From positions 1 through 64,000 of the IMG/VR virus record IMGVR_UViG_3300044957_000168: a stretch of 64,000 nucleotides of DNA, one strand, 5' to 3'. The stretch is from a virus. Positions 51,601-61,020 of the stretch are shown piece after piece. Position numbers and translations under genes: made by a program. Every line of letters starts with the position of its first letter. The stretch's first letter is position 1. The notes under the pieces were generated by a model, which did not search any database, was not told the origin of the DNA, and was given only the letters and a program-made list of their open reading frames with translations.

Positions 51601-54103
51601 ATATTTGGGTGGTGTAAATATTGGACCACATCTAATAACATCAGGTTTTCAAGATAAATCACTAGTTACTTTAGGAACTCTAGTTCAAAATAGTTCTGAT
51701 CCTGCAATTTTACCAGGACTTCTTCCAGATTTTAATGATGATAAAAAAGACTTACCATTTAGTTTACAAATAGCAAGTCATTATGGTGCAATCAAAGGAA
51801 GAGTGAGAAATCAATATGGTCAATTGGGTAGTGAATTTCAAACAGTTATTACACCATGTGAACAAAAATTATCAAATTATAATGTACAACCTGCCGGGTG
51901 GATTTGTCCTACAATTAATGGACAAAATTATAGTGCAAATGTAATTACAAGAACTCCAATATTTTTTGGAGGAGATACTTATATAAATAGATATACGGAG
52001 AAGAACAACATGATGTTCTTTTATAATTGGTTATATGGACAACCAGATGGGTTTGAATATAACTACTTCTTATATAGTATGATACCAAGTGCAAGATTTG
52101 CTACAAATAGTATTGCATATGATCCAGGAGATTTAGCAGAAGTTTTTAATTTTAATTCTCCTGCTGTACCTGGTACAGGTGCATTTCCAGGAAGATTTTA
52201 TAATTTGGACTACTATGTACCAGGTATACTTGGTAATAGAAAATATAATTATAATGATGATACTAAAGGTGGTTCTCCAGGATTTTTTCCTTTTCAAAAT
52301 TTTGTAGAAAGAGAAAAAGGTTTATGGTCAGTAAGAGATGCATACTTTTATTTAGCTAACTCAGGAGTAAGGGATTTCTTTGTTGAATCTGAAGTACTTA
52401 TTGATTTTAGAAAACAAAGTACAAGAGAGGGTGGTAAACATTATGATCCTTATAAATATACTGATATTGAAGCTATGTTTGATATGAACCCAGATATTAT
52501 GGGTAGACTTAGTGAATATATCTATGATTACTCATTAAGTGTTTCTAAACTATACAATCAATATTTTTCTGTAGGTAGTTTACAATCAAGATATTATGAC
52601 CCAGAAGTAGCTAAATATTGTTACACATATTATCCAGATAGAATAATTTATTCATTACCTCAACAAGATGAAGCAATAAAAGATAGTTGGTTTATCTATT
52701 TAGTAAATAACTATAAGGAATTTAAAGGGCAAATATCTGGTGTTAAGTCAATTAACAAATCTGGTATATTTATTACTTTTAAAAATGAAAGCCCATTAAT
52801 GTATCAAGGTGTAGATACACTTGAGACAGATTTAAATACTAAGATTACTATTGGGGATGGTGGATTATTTTCTCAGCCACAACAATCTGTTTCTAATGCC
52901 GATAAGGCATATGAATATGGATCATCACAAAATAGATTATCTGTAATATCTACACCAGCAGGTATATTCTATATGTCTCAAAATCAAGGTAGAATATTTA
53001 GTTATGGTCAAGGTTTACAAGAGATATCCCAATCAGGATTAAAGTGGTGGTTTATTTTATATATGCCATATCAATTAACTTTAGATTTTCCTGAATATCC
53101 TTGGACAGATAATCCTGTAGCTGGTATTGGATGTCAAGCAACTTATGACAGTTCTAGTGCAGTTCTTTATTTTGCTAAAAAAGACTACCGTCTTAAAAAA
53201 GAATTTAAAGGAAGAGTTACATATGAACCATTAGATAGAAAAGGATTTGGAGATGTTTTTATTCTTGATGGATCTAAAAATTCTAAATACAGACTAGGAG
53301 ATCCTTATCTTTTTGATGATGCTTCTTGGACAGTGAGCTATGACCCTAAACAACAATACTGGGTAAGTTTTCATGACTGGCATCCTGATTTATTAATACC
53401 AACTAAAGATATATTCTTAAGTACAAAAGGTAATGGTATATGGAAACATAATTTTATCTGTGATGGTTTCTGTAATTTCTATGGTCAACAATATGGCTTT
53501 GAAATAGAATTTCCAATTGTTACTGGTCAAACAGTAATGACCACTAGATCAATGGAATATATTTTAGAAGCATACAGAAGACGTGGTGATAGTTGTATAG
53601 ATCAACATCATGTTCTTGATTACAACTTTGATACAGCTGTAGTTTATAATTCAGAACAAGTTTCCGGATACTTAAATTTAAATATATATCCTAAGAACGA
53701 TATTAATCTATCACTACAATATCCTAAGATAGGTACAAACCAGTCTTCATACGATATATTATTTTCTAAAGAAGAACAGAAGTATAGATTCAATCAATTC
53801 TGGGATATTACAAAAGATCGTGCAGAGTTCCCTATAGGTTCTAATTATCCTCCTACAGGTCCATTAGTTCCAGGTACTACTCAACTTCTTGGTAATTACT
53901 CTTCTGAAAATACTTGGATTACAGCTGCAGATGGATACAGTAGAATATTAAATCCAAATAATATGGATTATAGTAAACCTGAATTGCAAAGAAAAAAATT
54001 CAGACATTACTTGAATTTCTTAAATTTAAGAAAAGAGCAGTGTAATGATGTTAACGTCATACTCAAAATGTCAAATAGTAAAAATCAATATTCTTCAAGG
54101 TAA
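48602..54103 (+). CDS. Giant tail (muzzle/stabilisation-like) protein
   Basis: The 1833-residue protein is the largest in the window. Its N-terminal part (SFTKGLNKDSDPSFVQEGMW, then NTIEGDVGTLSNE) is like tail-stabilisation proteins that read genome-end or tail-core positions in short-tailed phages. A long beta-rich body follows. An Ala/Gly-rich hydrophobic insertion lies at about residues 763-900, and more beta-rich sequence runs to a charged helical end (RRKKFRHYLNFLNLRKEQ-like). In crAss-like phages a comparable giant protein forms the tail muzzle. No peptidase or glycosidase motif is visible. Confidence 0.6.
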   Translation: MAKYQGLQDTSKSFTNSFTKGLNKDSDPSFVQEGMWTHAINVVNNTIEGDVGTLSNETSNILCASVGRSMPATVTEKFILGAIYLYSDKWIIYSVGYNAIGLAVTSEIGLLEEDVCTYREIVQDPCLSFDKHYLISGASREKEDCSWQVYWADGLNPDRFLNIGDPKLWPTPDYQWVGGTINMNFYSNGSDTTFLWPGVQWEQTCPTPAPAGGGPYVLDCEHCRDVNKLDCPKTRIARLMETPCLNLILGQSGGTLANGTYFAVIAYSIKGQKVTDWFSQSNFQFVYTENDLEGSLTVEVSADSENFDEFILAIVESTNQQTVATQMGIYSTKTSRIAIDQINPSNIKIPLEQIPIQTPVFETSDQMTDVNGYLMRVGPRSKFDFNYQPLANLIRAKWTSVEYPADYYVKGGNKTNYLRDEVYTFYIRWIYDTGDKSASYHIPGRPSKNFQIPGGISMAETDFFNVTNDKNVLATDDQVFEVYNTASFSPYPTTLPGATLVNGKWVLPDGGTLLAVGEMGYWQSSERYPNNRPDIWNPSKYCWTGPAAQIQPGQTEGYYDLCGKNIRHHKFPEDFINNSANTEVMHFRPTTNAATSGDEYFIRIMGVMFENIILPKDQDGNDIPGIVGYEILRGSREGNKTIVAKGMVNNFRTFELKGALAKNRTGLYPNYPYNTIQPIGWSINQNDHNYNVNDPYIKNVGNNNDVVNQDIPTDIFTFHSPDTMFRTPFLSTTEFKLYGSLNGYADMNFQEPNGHPKFKLLSDYVVLPMIIAGVAEAIISMIGRRTINSPTIVPGSGASDAAGAASAAALAAMPIVTGAAASYNAFIGSYYSSGQALADVFLMLAGGYGATQLSAFDQGLAAATAAAATSNVVVPATIAGTIELPDFAYLDPITRTLGALNQIVYYFSEGADIALKIFYAITPYRQYALQQVSHGYYNTMSRISNSLLKRFRIDDSFYMRDNIQQVSKYQDVTTGNYYNYTINNLQRSDAVVIRTMSGPQYLGGVNIGPHLITSGFQDKSLVTLGTLVQNSSDPAILPGLLPDFNDDKKDLPFSLQIASHYGAIKGRVRNQYGQLGSEFQTVITPCEQKLSNYNVQPAGWICPTINGQNYSANVITRTPIFFGGDTYINRYTEKNNMMFFYNWLYGQPDGFEYNYFLYSMIPSARFATNSIAYDPGDLAEVFNFNSPAVPGTGAFPGRFYNLDYYVPGILGNRKYNYNDDTKGGSPGFFPFQNFVEREKGLWSVRDAYFYLANSGVRDFFVESEVLIDFRKQSTREGGKHYDPYKYTDIEAMFDMNPDIMGRLSEYIYDYSLSVSKLYNQYFSVGSLQSRYYDPEVAKYCYTYYPDRIIYSLPQQDEAIKDSWFIYLVNNYKEFKGQISGVKSINKSGIFITFKNESPLMYQGVDTLETDLNTKITIGDGGLFSQPQQSVSNADKAYEYGSSQNRLSVISTPAGIFYMSQNQGRIFSYGQGLQEISQSGLKWWFILYMPYQLTLDFPEYPWTDNPVAGIGCQATYDSSSAVLYFAKKDYRLKKEFKGRVTYEPLDRKGFGDVFILDGSKNSKYRLGDPYLFDDASWTVSYDPKQQYWVSFHDWHPDLLIPTKDIFLSTKGNGIWKHNFICDGFCNFYGQQYGFEIEFPIVTGQTVMTTRSMEYILEAYRRRGDSCIDQHHVLDYNFDTAVVYNSEQVSGYLNLNIYPKNDINLSLQYPKIGTNQSSYDILFSKEEQKYRFNQFWDITKDRAEFPIGSNYPPTGPLVPGTTQLLGNYSSENTWITAADGYSRILNPNNMDYSKPELQRKKFRHYLNFLNLRKEQCNDVNVILKMSNSKNQYSSR

Positions 54104-57100
54104 TGTATAATAAAAAAATTCTTATTGATGCGCTAAAGAAGTTAGGAAGTGCCAAAGCTCCAGCTCAAAAAAAAGACATAGTAGTAGGTTCAAATAATCC
54201 TACTGAAATGTTTGCTATGCAAAAAGGTTTTTCACCATATGACAAAAAGTTAAATGTAAAAAAATCTAACATACATGGTAAAGGTTTATTTACTGAACAA
54301 CCACTTAAAAAAGGAGAACTAATTGGTTTAGCACATGTTAATAATCAACCTACACCTATTGTTGGTAATTTTCATAATCATTCTGAAAATAATGCAACAG
54401 CATTAAGTATACGTAGGGGTAATCAAAGATATTTAGTTGCTGCAAAAGATTTAGAACCCGGTACAGAAATTACAACTAATTATAGATTGCAACCTGAATT
54501 AGGTCAACCAGAAGATTTTTTACATTCAATAAATGAAACTCCTACTGCTAGACGTGGTGGTTCAGCTCCAAAACTTCCAAATAAAAAAAACTCAAGAGCC
54601 TACTCAAGAAGTCTTGATGCTACTAATAGACTATTTGCAGAACATCCTTGGTTTAAAAAATCTAAATCTAGAAAGAATAAGATTTATGATCCTAATGCTA
54701 AATACTATCAGGATGGTGGAGAACAAGGATGTCCAGAAGGTTATACATACAATCCAGAAACAAAAAGATGTACAAGAAAAAACACAAATTGTCCTGAAGG
54801 TTATTTCTTTGATGCACAAGAAGGAAGATGTAAATCTAAAGCTTATAGAGAAAAATTTGAATTATATAATAAAGGCACTAAAATTACACCAACTGAAGAA
54901 GAAGAATCTTATTCTTATTGGCCAGATGATCTTACTTTAAAATATCTAGATAAAGATATAATGAATAATCCAGAAGGTTCTGAAGTTAATAGACCATTTT
55001 TAATAAACCCTATTAAAACAATTGGTATTTATAATCCTGAAAGAGAATATGAAGAAGATATTGATGACAGATATCTAGCTGATACATACGTTAATGTATA
55101 TCCAGATTTAAATTACCAAGTAGTTGTAGATCCTAGTAAGCCAAAAGGATATAATGCAGACAAATCTATATACTATGTTCCTGATGAGAATAATTTTGAA
55201 TTTGAAAAATTTAAACAATATAAAAAACTAAAAGAAATTGAAAAAGAAAACTTATCAAATCTTGCAAAATATCCAAATTTAATAACAAAAGAATGGCAAG
55301 AAGATTATAAGTATCGTCCACAGGATGATCCTAAACTATTTTTAGATGCTGAATATTATGGTCAAGGTCTTCCGGGTTATTATACAAACCTAACAAACAT
55401 GCCTTTTGATAAATATAAAAATTCAATAAAAAGAGAATTTAATACGGGTTGTAAAGATTGTAAATATCATTATGGTATAAGTCATGAATATAATGATGAT
55501 TATAATATCAACTTAATTAATCTTGGACATGTAAAAAAAGGTCTTAAAAGCAATGACCCTTCTTATGACATAAGAAATATAAAAGAATATGATTATGTAG
55601 ATCTTCCAGATGAATCTATAATACCAAGATTTGACTTAGAATCTGCTGATACAGAACCACCTATTTATAGAGAAGGTGATCCAAGTATGCTAGTACCTCA
55701 TATGAGATTAGAACCTGGCAAAAAAAAATCTAAAAAACATAGAGGACGTTTAATGTATGGTAAAGGTCAAAAATATAAATGGACTACTTATAGACAAACT
55801 AAAGATTTAGAGTTTGGTACACATAAAACTAATAGACCTATACCAGCTTTAGTTCAAAAATTTACAGGTTATGATCCTAAATATTATCAAGGTTATGATA
55901 AAGAAGTAGGTGATGAAACTGAATTTGTTCCTGGAGAAATTGAAAGAGCAGAGCAAGAAGGAAGAAAAGTTAACTTTAAAGGTGCGGCTACACTTAGAGA
56001 TTTAAAAAAACAAAAGGAGTATGAAAGACAATGGTTAGAATATCAAAAACAAAAAGATGAAGTAAGACAAAGAAATGAGGATTACTTAAAACAATATAAT
56101 ATTACCCCTGAAGAATATGAACAATACTATGGTCCTTTTAGAAGAGGAGGACAATTACCTAAAGCTCAATATGGAATACCACAAGAGTTTTATCAAAACT
56201 GGTATCAAAATAGGGTAATGCCTACTCCAGAAGGACAAAAACTTTTAGATAAAATACGTCCTGAAGCTTTAGAAAGATCAAGACAAATGATACCTTATAT
56301 TTATTCTGATAAACTAAAACTAGATGATGCAGGATATTATGATACAAAAACTCAAGAAATAATTTTAAATAAGTTTTTACCAGAAGCACAAATAGAAGCT
56401 ACAAAACAACACGAGTTTGGACATCATATACAAGCAGGAAATAAATTTTATAATGTTTTAGATAAACCACATCAATTTCTTGTTGAACAAAATATTGTAG
56501 AGCCTGAAAAAATAAGTACAGGAAATTCAGAATGGGATGAAAAATTAAAAGAAAACTATGATTATGTAACTCAACCAGACGAAATGCATGCAAGAGTAAT
56601 GACTCTTAGAAGATTAGCTGGATTTCAACCTAATCAAGTTATTACTGAAAAAGATCTTAAAGATTATTTTAATAGAGTAAAGGAAGCTGGGGAAGCATTA
56701 GACCCAGATATAGAAGATCTAAGAGGAGTTACTAAAGGAAATCAATCTATAGTAAATCTATTAAATGATATGGTCTCTGTTCCTAGTAATAGAGAAGATT
56801 TACAAGTTGCTAAGTATGGTGTTGAATTAGATCTTACAGAAGATGAAATTAAAAAATATGTGGATAGAGGTTATGTGGTAGAAGACATTTCTATACCTTC
56901 ATTAACAAAGATGAAAAAAGGTGGTTTACCTTGTCCACCTTTTTGTTCACCATTAATTGAACTTTCAAAAGGCTTGTCATCTATTGCACAAAATATTCCA
57001 AAAACAAATTTTTTAGGAAGGGGAATAGCAAATACTGCAACAATTTTAGATGAAGGTTTGGGACAAGCTTTTTTAGCTAAGTCTAACGCAGATGCAATAT

Positions 57101-58104
57101 CTGCAGGTAATAAATGGTTACATAATTGGATACAACATCCTACAACACAAATGAAAATTCAAGCTGATATGTTGGATGTAATAAACAATAAAAATTTAAA
57201 TCCTTACAGGATTAAATATGAAACACCAAGATATGGAGATATTGTTCTCAATCCAGAAGAACAATATACAGAAGCATTAAAGATTGCTCAAAATTATATG
57301 CCTGATGCTAAACCATATTCTTTTGAAAATTTCTTTTCTAATTTAAAAGAGGATAAATTAAATCCAATGTTTGATGTTATGGGTATAACATACAAACATC
57401 AGTCAGATCCTATTATGCGTAGTTTATATAGTCATGCATTTTTTAAACCAAACAGTACTCAAATTGATACTGACTATAAACCTTTTAAACATTATGGGAC
57501 ATTTATTAGAAGAAGTCCATCATTTAGTCCTTATCAAAAAGAATTAGTAACAATACATGAAGGTACACATGAGTGGATAACAGATAAATTGTTAAAAGAA
57601 ACTGGTCAAAAAGATTTAATCTTAAGCAGTATTGATCCAGAAATTAAAAAACTTTTTGATAAATGGTCAGTAGATCGTGAAACAAAAGATTTAACTGAGG
57701 ATGAAAAAAAGCTTGCTTATCTATCAAATCCAACAGAAGTGCATGCAAGAATAATGGAATTAAGAAGACATAATAATTTAACTCCTTCTGATTATGTTGA
57801 TGAAAATATGGCAAAAAAATTTCTTGAACAAATTAAAAATAAAGAAATATCTGGCGGCAAAGAATTTGCAACAGTTTTAAAAAATGATCCTAAAACATTA
57901 TCTAAATTAATGAATGATTTATATAATATTTCAATTCCTTTGGGTGTTGGTATTGGAGGAGCATCTTTATTAAAAAATCCATACAAAGAAGAATCACCAA
58001 TTGGTGGATATAAAATGGGTGGAGAGTTTGAATTAGGTGATGAAGTAGATGAAGTTACTATGAAAGAATTAAAAAAATTAGGTTTTACATTTGAAAAAAT
58101 ATAA
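54103..58104 (+). CDS. SET-domain, double-metalloprotease giant protein
   Basis: This 1333-residue protein overlaps the tail gene's stop by one base. Residues ~50-135 match a SET methyltransferase signature: SNIHGKGLF (55-63), FHNHSENNA (90-98) and GTEITTNY (120-127). Cys-rich mini-repeats CPEGYTYNPETKRC and CPEGYFFDAQEGRC lie at ~209-245. Two metallopeptidase-like halves follow: HEFGH at 770-774 with DEMHAR (Glu 827) and HEGTH at 1152-1156 with TEVHAR (Glu 1212), a gluzincin-like arrangement. An LPKAQYG motif is near residue 685, and two GY-VED-type modules end the halves. I infer virion cargo that modifies host proteins; substrates are unknown. Confidence 0.65.
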   Translation: MYNKKILIDALKKLGSAKAPAQKKDIVVGSNNPTEMFAMQKGFSPYDKKLNVKKSNIHGKGLFTEQPLKKGELIGLAHVNNQPTPIVGNFHNHSENNATALSIRRGNQRYLVAAKDLEPGTEITTNYRLQPELGQPEDFLHSINETPTARRGGSAPKLPNKKNSRAYSRSLDATNRLFAEHPWFKKSKSRKNKIYDPNAKYYQDGGEQGCPEGYTYNPETKRCTRKNTNCPEGYFFDAQEGRCKSKAYREKFELYNKGTKITPTEEEESYSYWPDDLTLKYLDKDIMNNPEGSEVNRPFLINPIKTIGIYNPEREYEEDIDDRYLADTYVNVYPDLNYQVVVDPSKPKGYNADKSIYYVPDENNFEFEKFKQYKKLKEIEKENLSNLAKYPNLITKEWQEDYKYRPQDDPKLFLDAEYYGQGLPGYYTNLTNMPFDKYKNSIKREFNTGCKDCKYHYGISHEYNDDYNINLINLGHVKKGLKSNDPSYDIRNIKEYDYVDLPDESIIPRFDLESADTEPPIYREGDPSMLVPHMRLEPGKKKSKKHRGRLMYGKGQKYKWTTYRQTKDLEFGTHKTNRPIPALVQKFTGYDPKYYQGYDKEVGDETEFVPGEIERAEQEGRKVNFKGAATLRDLKKQKEYERQWLEYQKQKDEVRQRNEDYLKQYNITPEEYEQYYGPFRRGGQLPKAQYGIPQEFYQNWYQNRVMPTPEGQKLLDKIRPEALERSRQMIPYIYSDKLKLDDAGYYDTKTQEIILNKFLPEAQIEATKQHEFGHHIQAGNKFYNVLDKPHQFLVEQNIVEPEKISTGNSEWDEKLKENYDYVTQPDEMHARVMTLRRLAGFQPNQVITEKDLKDYFNRVKEAGEALDPDIEDLRGVTKGNQSIVNLLNDMVSVPSNREDLQVAKYGVELDLTEDEIKKYVDRGYVVEDISIPSLTKMKKGGLPCPPFCSPLIELSKGLSSIAQNIPKTNFLGRGIANTATILDEGLGQAFLAKSNADAISAGNKWLHNWIQHPTTQMKIQADMLDVINNKNLNPYRIKYETPRYGDIVLNPEEQYTEALKIAQNYMPDAKPYSFENFFSNLKEDKLNPMFDVMGITYKHQSDPIMRSLYSHAFFKPNSTQIDTDYKPFKHYGTFIRRSPSFSPYQKELVTIHEGTHEWITDKLLKETGQKDLILSSIDPEIKKLFDKWSVDRETKDLTEDEKKLAYLSNPTEVHARIMELRRHNNLTPSDYVDENMAKKFLEQIKNKEISGGKEFATVLKNDPKTLSKLMNDLYNISIPLGVGIGGASLLKNPYKEESPIGGYKMGGEFELGDEVDEVTMKELKKLGFTFEKI

Positions 58105-58106
58105 TC

Positions 58107-60698
58107 ATGGCTAAGTATAGAATTACCAGTATACCACAGTCTTTACCAAAAGCGCAATTAGGTTTATTTAAAAATAAAAATACATCTCCATTATGGGAAG
58201 CTCAATCTGTTCCAGTTTTTCCAGATCAAGAATCTTCTATTGAAGATGTTATGCCTAGAAGAACTGCTGAAGAACAAGCTAATATTTTTCCTATTATAAA
58301 TCCAGATTTGTCAGGTTCTGCTGAATATGATTTTTCAAAAAGTTGTCCAAATCGTCAAATTTTTTATAGAGGTCAATGTGTTAGTGAAGATGTATTAAAT
58401 GTAATTCTTCAAAGAGAACAAGAAACTGAAAAATTTCAAGCTAAAGAAAGTTTTAGAAATCAACAAATTGCACATAATAAAATGCTTGATGATTTGTATA
58501 TAAAAAATATGCAAATAGCTCAAGAAGAAAAAAATCTTGCTCAAAAAATTAAACATGAAGATTATGTAAAAGATTTTAAAAAATCAAAAAAATCTACACA
58601 AATAAAACCATTAGACGTATTTGATACAAATACATTAAGTGAAATGGTTCCAGTTATTGGGGATGATGGAAAAGTAGTAATGGATGAAGAGACTGGTAAA
58701 CCAAAAATGCAAACAAGAAGAGAAGCACTTAGTTCACAATATCTTTTAATTGATAATGATGAAAATAGTAACATTGGTTCAACTGGAACTACTTCTGCTT
58801 GGCCATTAGCAGTTGTTGCAGATAGAATTTACAATAGTGGATTTCAACCAACACAGTTTAAAACAATATGGAAATTTAATGATGACCAAGTAAGACAAGT
58901 AAAAGAACAAACTGGTTCATTAATGGAAAATGCAAAAAATGCATATGATAATGAAGCATATAATAGAATTTTAAAAAAAGCACTTGAGCTCAACATTACA
59001 CCAGAAGAAGCTGCAAAAATTGTTGCTGGAAAAAATTCTAGTTTTGGATATGCAGAAAGTCTAACAAAAGAATATGCTCCCAATGTTCAGAAAATTATAA
59101 ATACAGCATTTGAAGATCTTATGAAAAAAACAGGATCAAGTGCTGATGCAGAAAAACTTAGTCCTACTCAAAAAGAATTATTGCTTAATTTAGAAGAAAC
59201 AAAGGATCAACAATTCTTAAATATAAATGGTGGTCATTATGTAACAGATAAAGATGGTTATAAAATATGGGTTCCTCCCGGAGTAGGAGCAAATATAATG
59301 CCACTACCTGCTGAAAGTACTGCAGTAAGAAATAAGATAGGTGCATGGACTACAGATCCTGCAACAGGTAAAAAACAGTGGGTTGCACCTAATAATAATA
59401 CAGCTTATGAAAATGCTCAAGCTGAAAAACTAATTAAAGAGCAAGAAAATATGGTTGCTCAAATACAATATGCTGCTTTAAGAAGATTAATTGAATCTCC
59501 AGATGTTACTGATGCAGAAAGATTAAAAATAGCTAACGATCCAAAAAAACTTGAAAAACTAATAAGTGAATATGTAAATTGGTCTTATTCACCTGAAGGA
59601 GAATTTGATCCACGTAGAGAACAAACTCAAGGTGAATATAGATATACTCCTGGACATTTAAAATCAGATTTTAAAATAACTCCTGAAGGTGCACAATGGT
59701 CTCCTGGTCGCTATGGTCAGGGAAGATATATTGATGGTCCTGTAAATATGGTTTATCCTGAGAAATATGTTATGGGACCTGGTGCAGGAGTTCTTGGTGG
59801 AGGTCTTAGATTACTTAATAAACCACTTGCTAGTTTTATTGGAAGTAGTGCTGCACCTTGGTTAACTGCTGGTAATTTATTTGGTGCTTATACTATATAT
59901 AATGCAGTTAGACCAGAAGGAACTATTTCAAGTGCATATGATAAATTTTCAGAGGGTGATTATAAAGGTGGTGCTTTAAAAAGTCTTGAAGCAGCATTGG
60001 AGTTGTTTCCCACTGTAGGTATTATTTCAAAAGGTGCTAAATTATTAAAGTCAACACCAAGATTTTTTGAATATACTGCTCCTTCAGGTAGAACTTTTGG
60101 TCTTGGAAATGCAAACTTACCAAATATAACAACTGCAGAAAAACCTGAGCAATTTCTTAGTTTAATGACAGGTAGTAATGCTTCTCAGTTAAAAAATTTA
60201 TATTCAACAGAAGCTGATATTATAAATGCAGAAAAAGCACTTGCTAGTGGTCAAGCATTTCCAAGATATACATTTACTCATCCTGCAAAAACACAATTAC
60301 AACTTGAACAAGCATATCAGAATTTAGATCCTAAAGAATTTATGCTTAAGAATTTAGGATTTAGATTAGGAGAAAGTTCACCTATTGAATTTGGAACTTT
60401 TAGTCAACCTACAAAATATTCAACAAAATTTGGAGAATTTACTTTTGGCCCTAAAAGATTTTATCCTGCTAAACTTGAGAGTATAGATTTTAAATCACCC
60501 ACGGTCTATGATGAAGGTTCTGTAAATATGTTAGGTCTTAAAGAAGGAGGTTATCTACCACAAGCTCAAGGAGGGTTAATTGCATTAGCTAAAAATTTAT
60601 CTAAAGGTTTAGCAATTCCAGTTTCATCTACAGTGTCTGCATTAAGAAAAATACCAGCAACATATACTGCAATTGCTGAAGGTGGTAATTTATTTTAA
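58107..60698 (+). CDS. Giant putative virion cargo protein, second
   Basis: The 863-residue protein begins two bases after the SET/protease gene. It opens with ITSIPQSLPKAQLGL, has a Cys mini-repeat (SCPNRQIFYRGQC) and long Lys/Glu-rich helices (~110-170). A mixed central region follows, then a hydrophobic Gly/Ala segment (MGPGAGVLGGGLRLLN; ~555-570) and near the end KEGGYLPQAQGGLIALAKNL. The frame stops at TAA 60696-60698. The next frame carries a matching C-terminal module, which suggests that a +1 shift (TTT-TAA) joins them or that one indel broke the gene. Confidence 0.6.
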   Translation: MAKYRITSIPQSLPKAQLGLFKNKNTSPLWEAQSVPVFPDQESSIEDVMPRRTAEEQANIFPIINPDLSGSAEYDFSKSCPNRQIFYRGQCVSEDVLNVILQREQETEKFQAKESFRNQQIAHNKMLDDLYIKNMQIAQEEKNLAQKIKHEDYVKDFKKSKKSTQIKPLDVFDTNTLSEMVPVIGDDGKVVMDEETGKPKMQTRREALSSQYLLIDNDENSNIGSTGTTSAWPLAVVADRIYNSGFQPTQFKTIWKFNDDQVRQVKEQTGSLMENAKNAYDNEAYNRILKKALELNITPEEAAKIVAGKNSSFGYAESLTKEYAPNVQKIINTAFEDLMKKTGSSADAEKLSPTQKELLLNLEETKDQQFLNINGGHYVTDKDGYKIWVPPGVGANIMPLPAESTAVRNKIGAWTTDPATGKKQWVAPNNNTAYENAQAEKLIKEQENMVAQIQYAALRRLIESPDVTDAERLKIANDPKKLEKLISEYVNWSYSPEGEFDPRREQTQGEYRYTPGHLKSDFKITPEGAQWSPGRYGQGRYIDGPVNMVYPEKYVMGPGAGVLGGGLRLLNKPLASFIGSSAAPWLTAGNLFGAYTIYNAVRPEGTISSAYDKFSEGDYKGGALKSLEAALELFPTVGIISKGAKLLKSTPRFFEYTAPSGRTFGLGNANLPNITTAEKPEQFLSLMTGSNASQLKNLYSTEADIINAEKALASGQAFPRYTFTHPAKTQLQLEQAYQNLDPKEFMLKNLGFRLGESSPIEFGTFSQPTKYSTKFGEFTFGPKRFYPAKLESIDFKSPTVYDEGSVNMLGLKEGGYLPQAQGGLIALAKNLSKGLAIPVSSTVSALRKIPATYTAIAEGGNLF

Positions 60699-61020
60699 TA
60701 TAGGTTCAGCAAAAGGTGTTCCTGGTCGTGCTACAGATCCATTAACTAATACCGCAAGAGGAACTGGTTTACATACAAGACAATGGATAAGTGGTAAGGG
60801 AAATCAAATAGGCACTATTGATCCTACTTTTAGATTTACGGATATGAACAAAATGAGTGCTAAAGATTATTTAGAAATGGAAAGAGAAAAAGAAGACTTA
60901 ATAAAGCTTTTTAATACTGGTTGGAGAGGTCATTATAAAAAAGGTGGTGTTTCAATGAAACTTTCTAAAAAAGAAATTGATCAATATATCAAAGATGGAT
61001 ATATAGTTGAGGATGAATAA
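60673..61020 (+). CDS. C-terminal continuation of the second giant (frame +1)
   Basis: This frame runs from 60673 (TTG) to TAA at 61020, but the likely coding part starts near 60697 after the upstream stop: NIGSAKGVPGRATDPL, then GTGLHTRQWISGKGNQIG, and the end module YKKGGVSMKLSKKEIDQYIK plus DGYIVEDE. That same end module closes the first giant protein and lies inside it, so the segment belongs to the 58107 protein. It would add about 108 residues after a +1 shift at TTTT in TTA-TTT-TAA. Confidence 0.55.
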   Translation: MLKVVIYFNIGSAKGVPGRATDPLTNTARGTGLHTRQWISGKGNQIGTIDPTFRFTDMNKMSAKDYLEMEREKEDLIKLFNTGWRGHYKKGGVSMKLSKKEIDQYIKDGYIVEDE

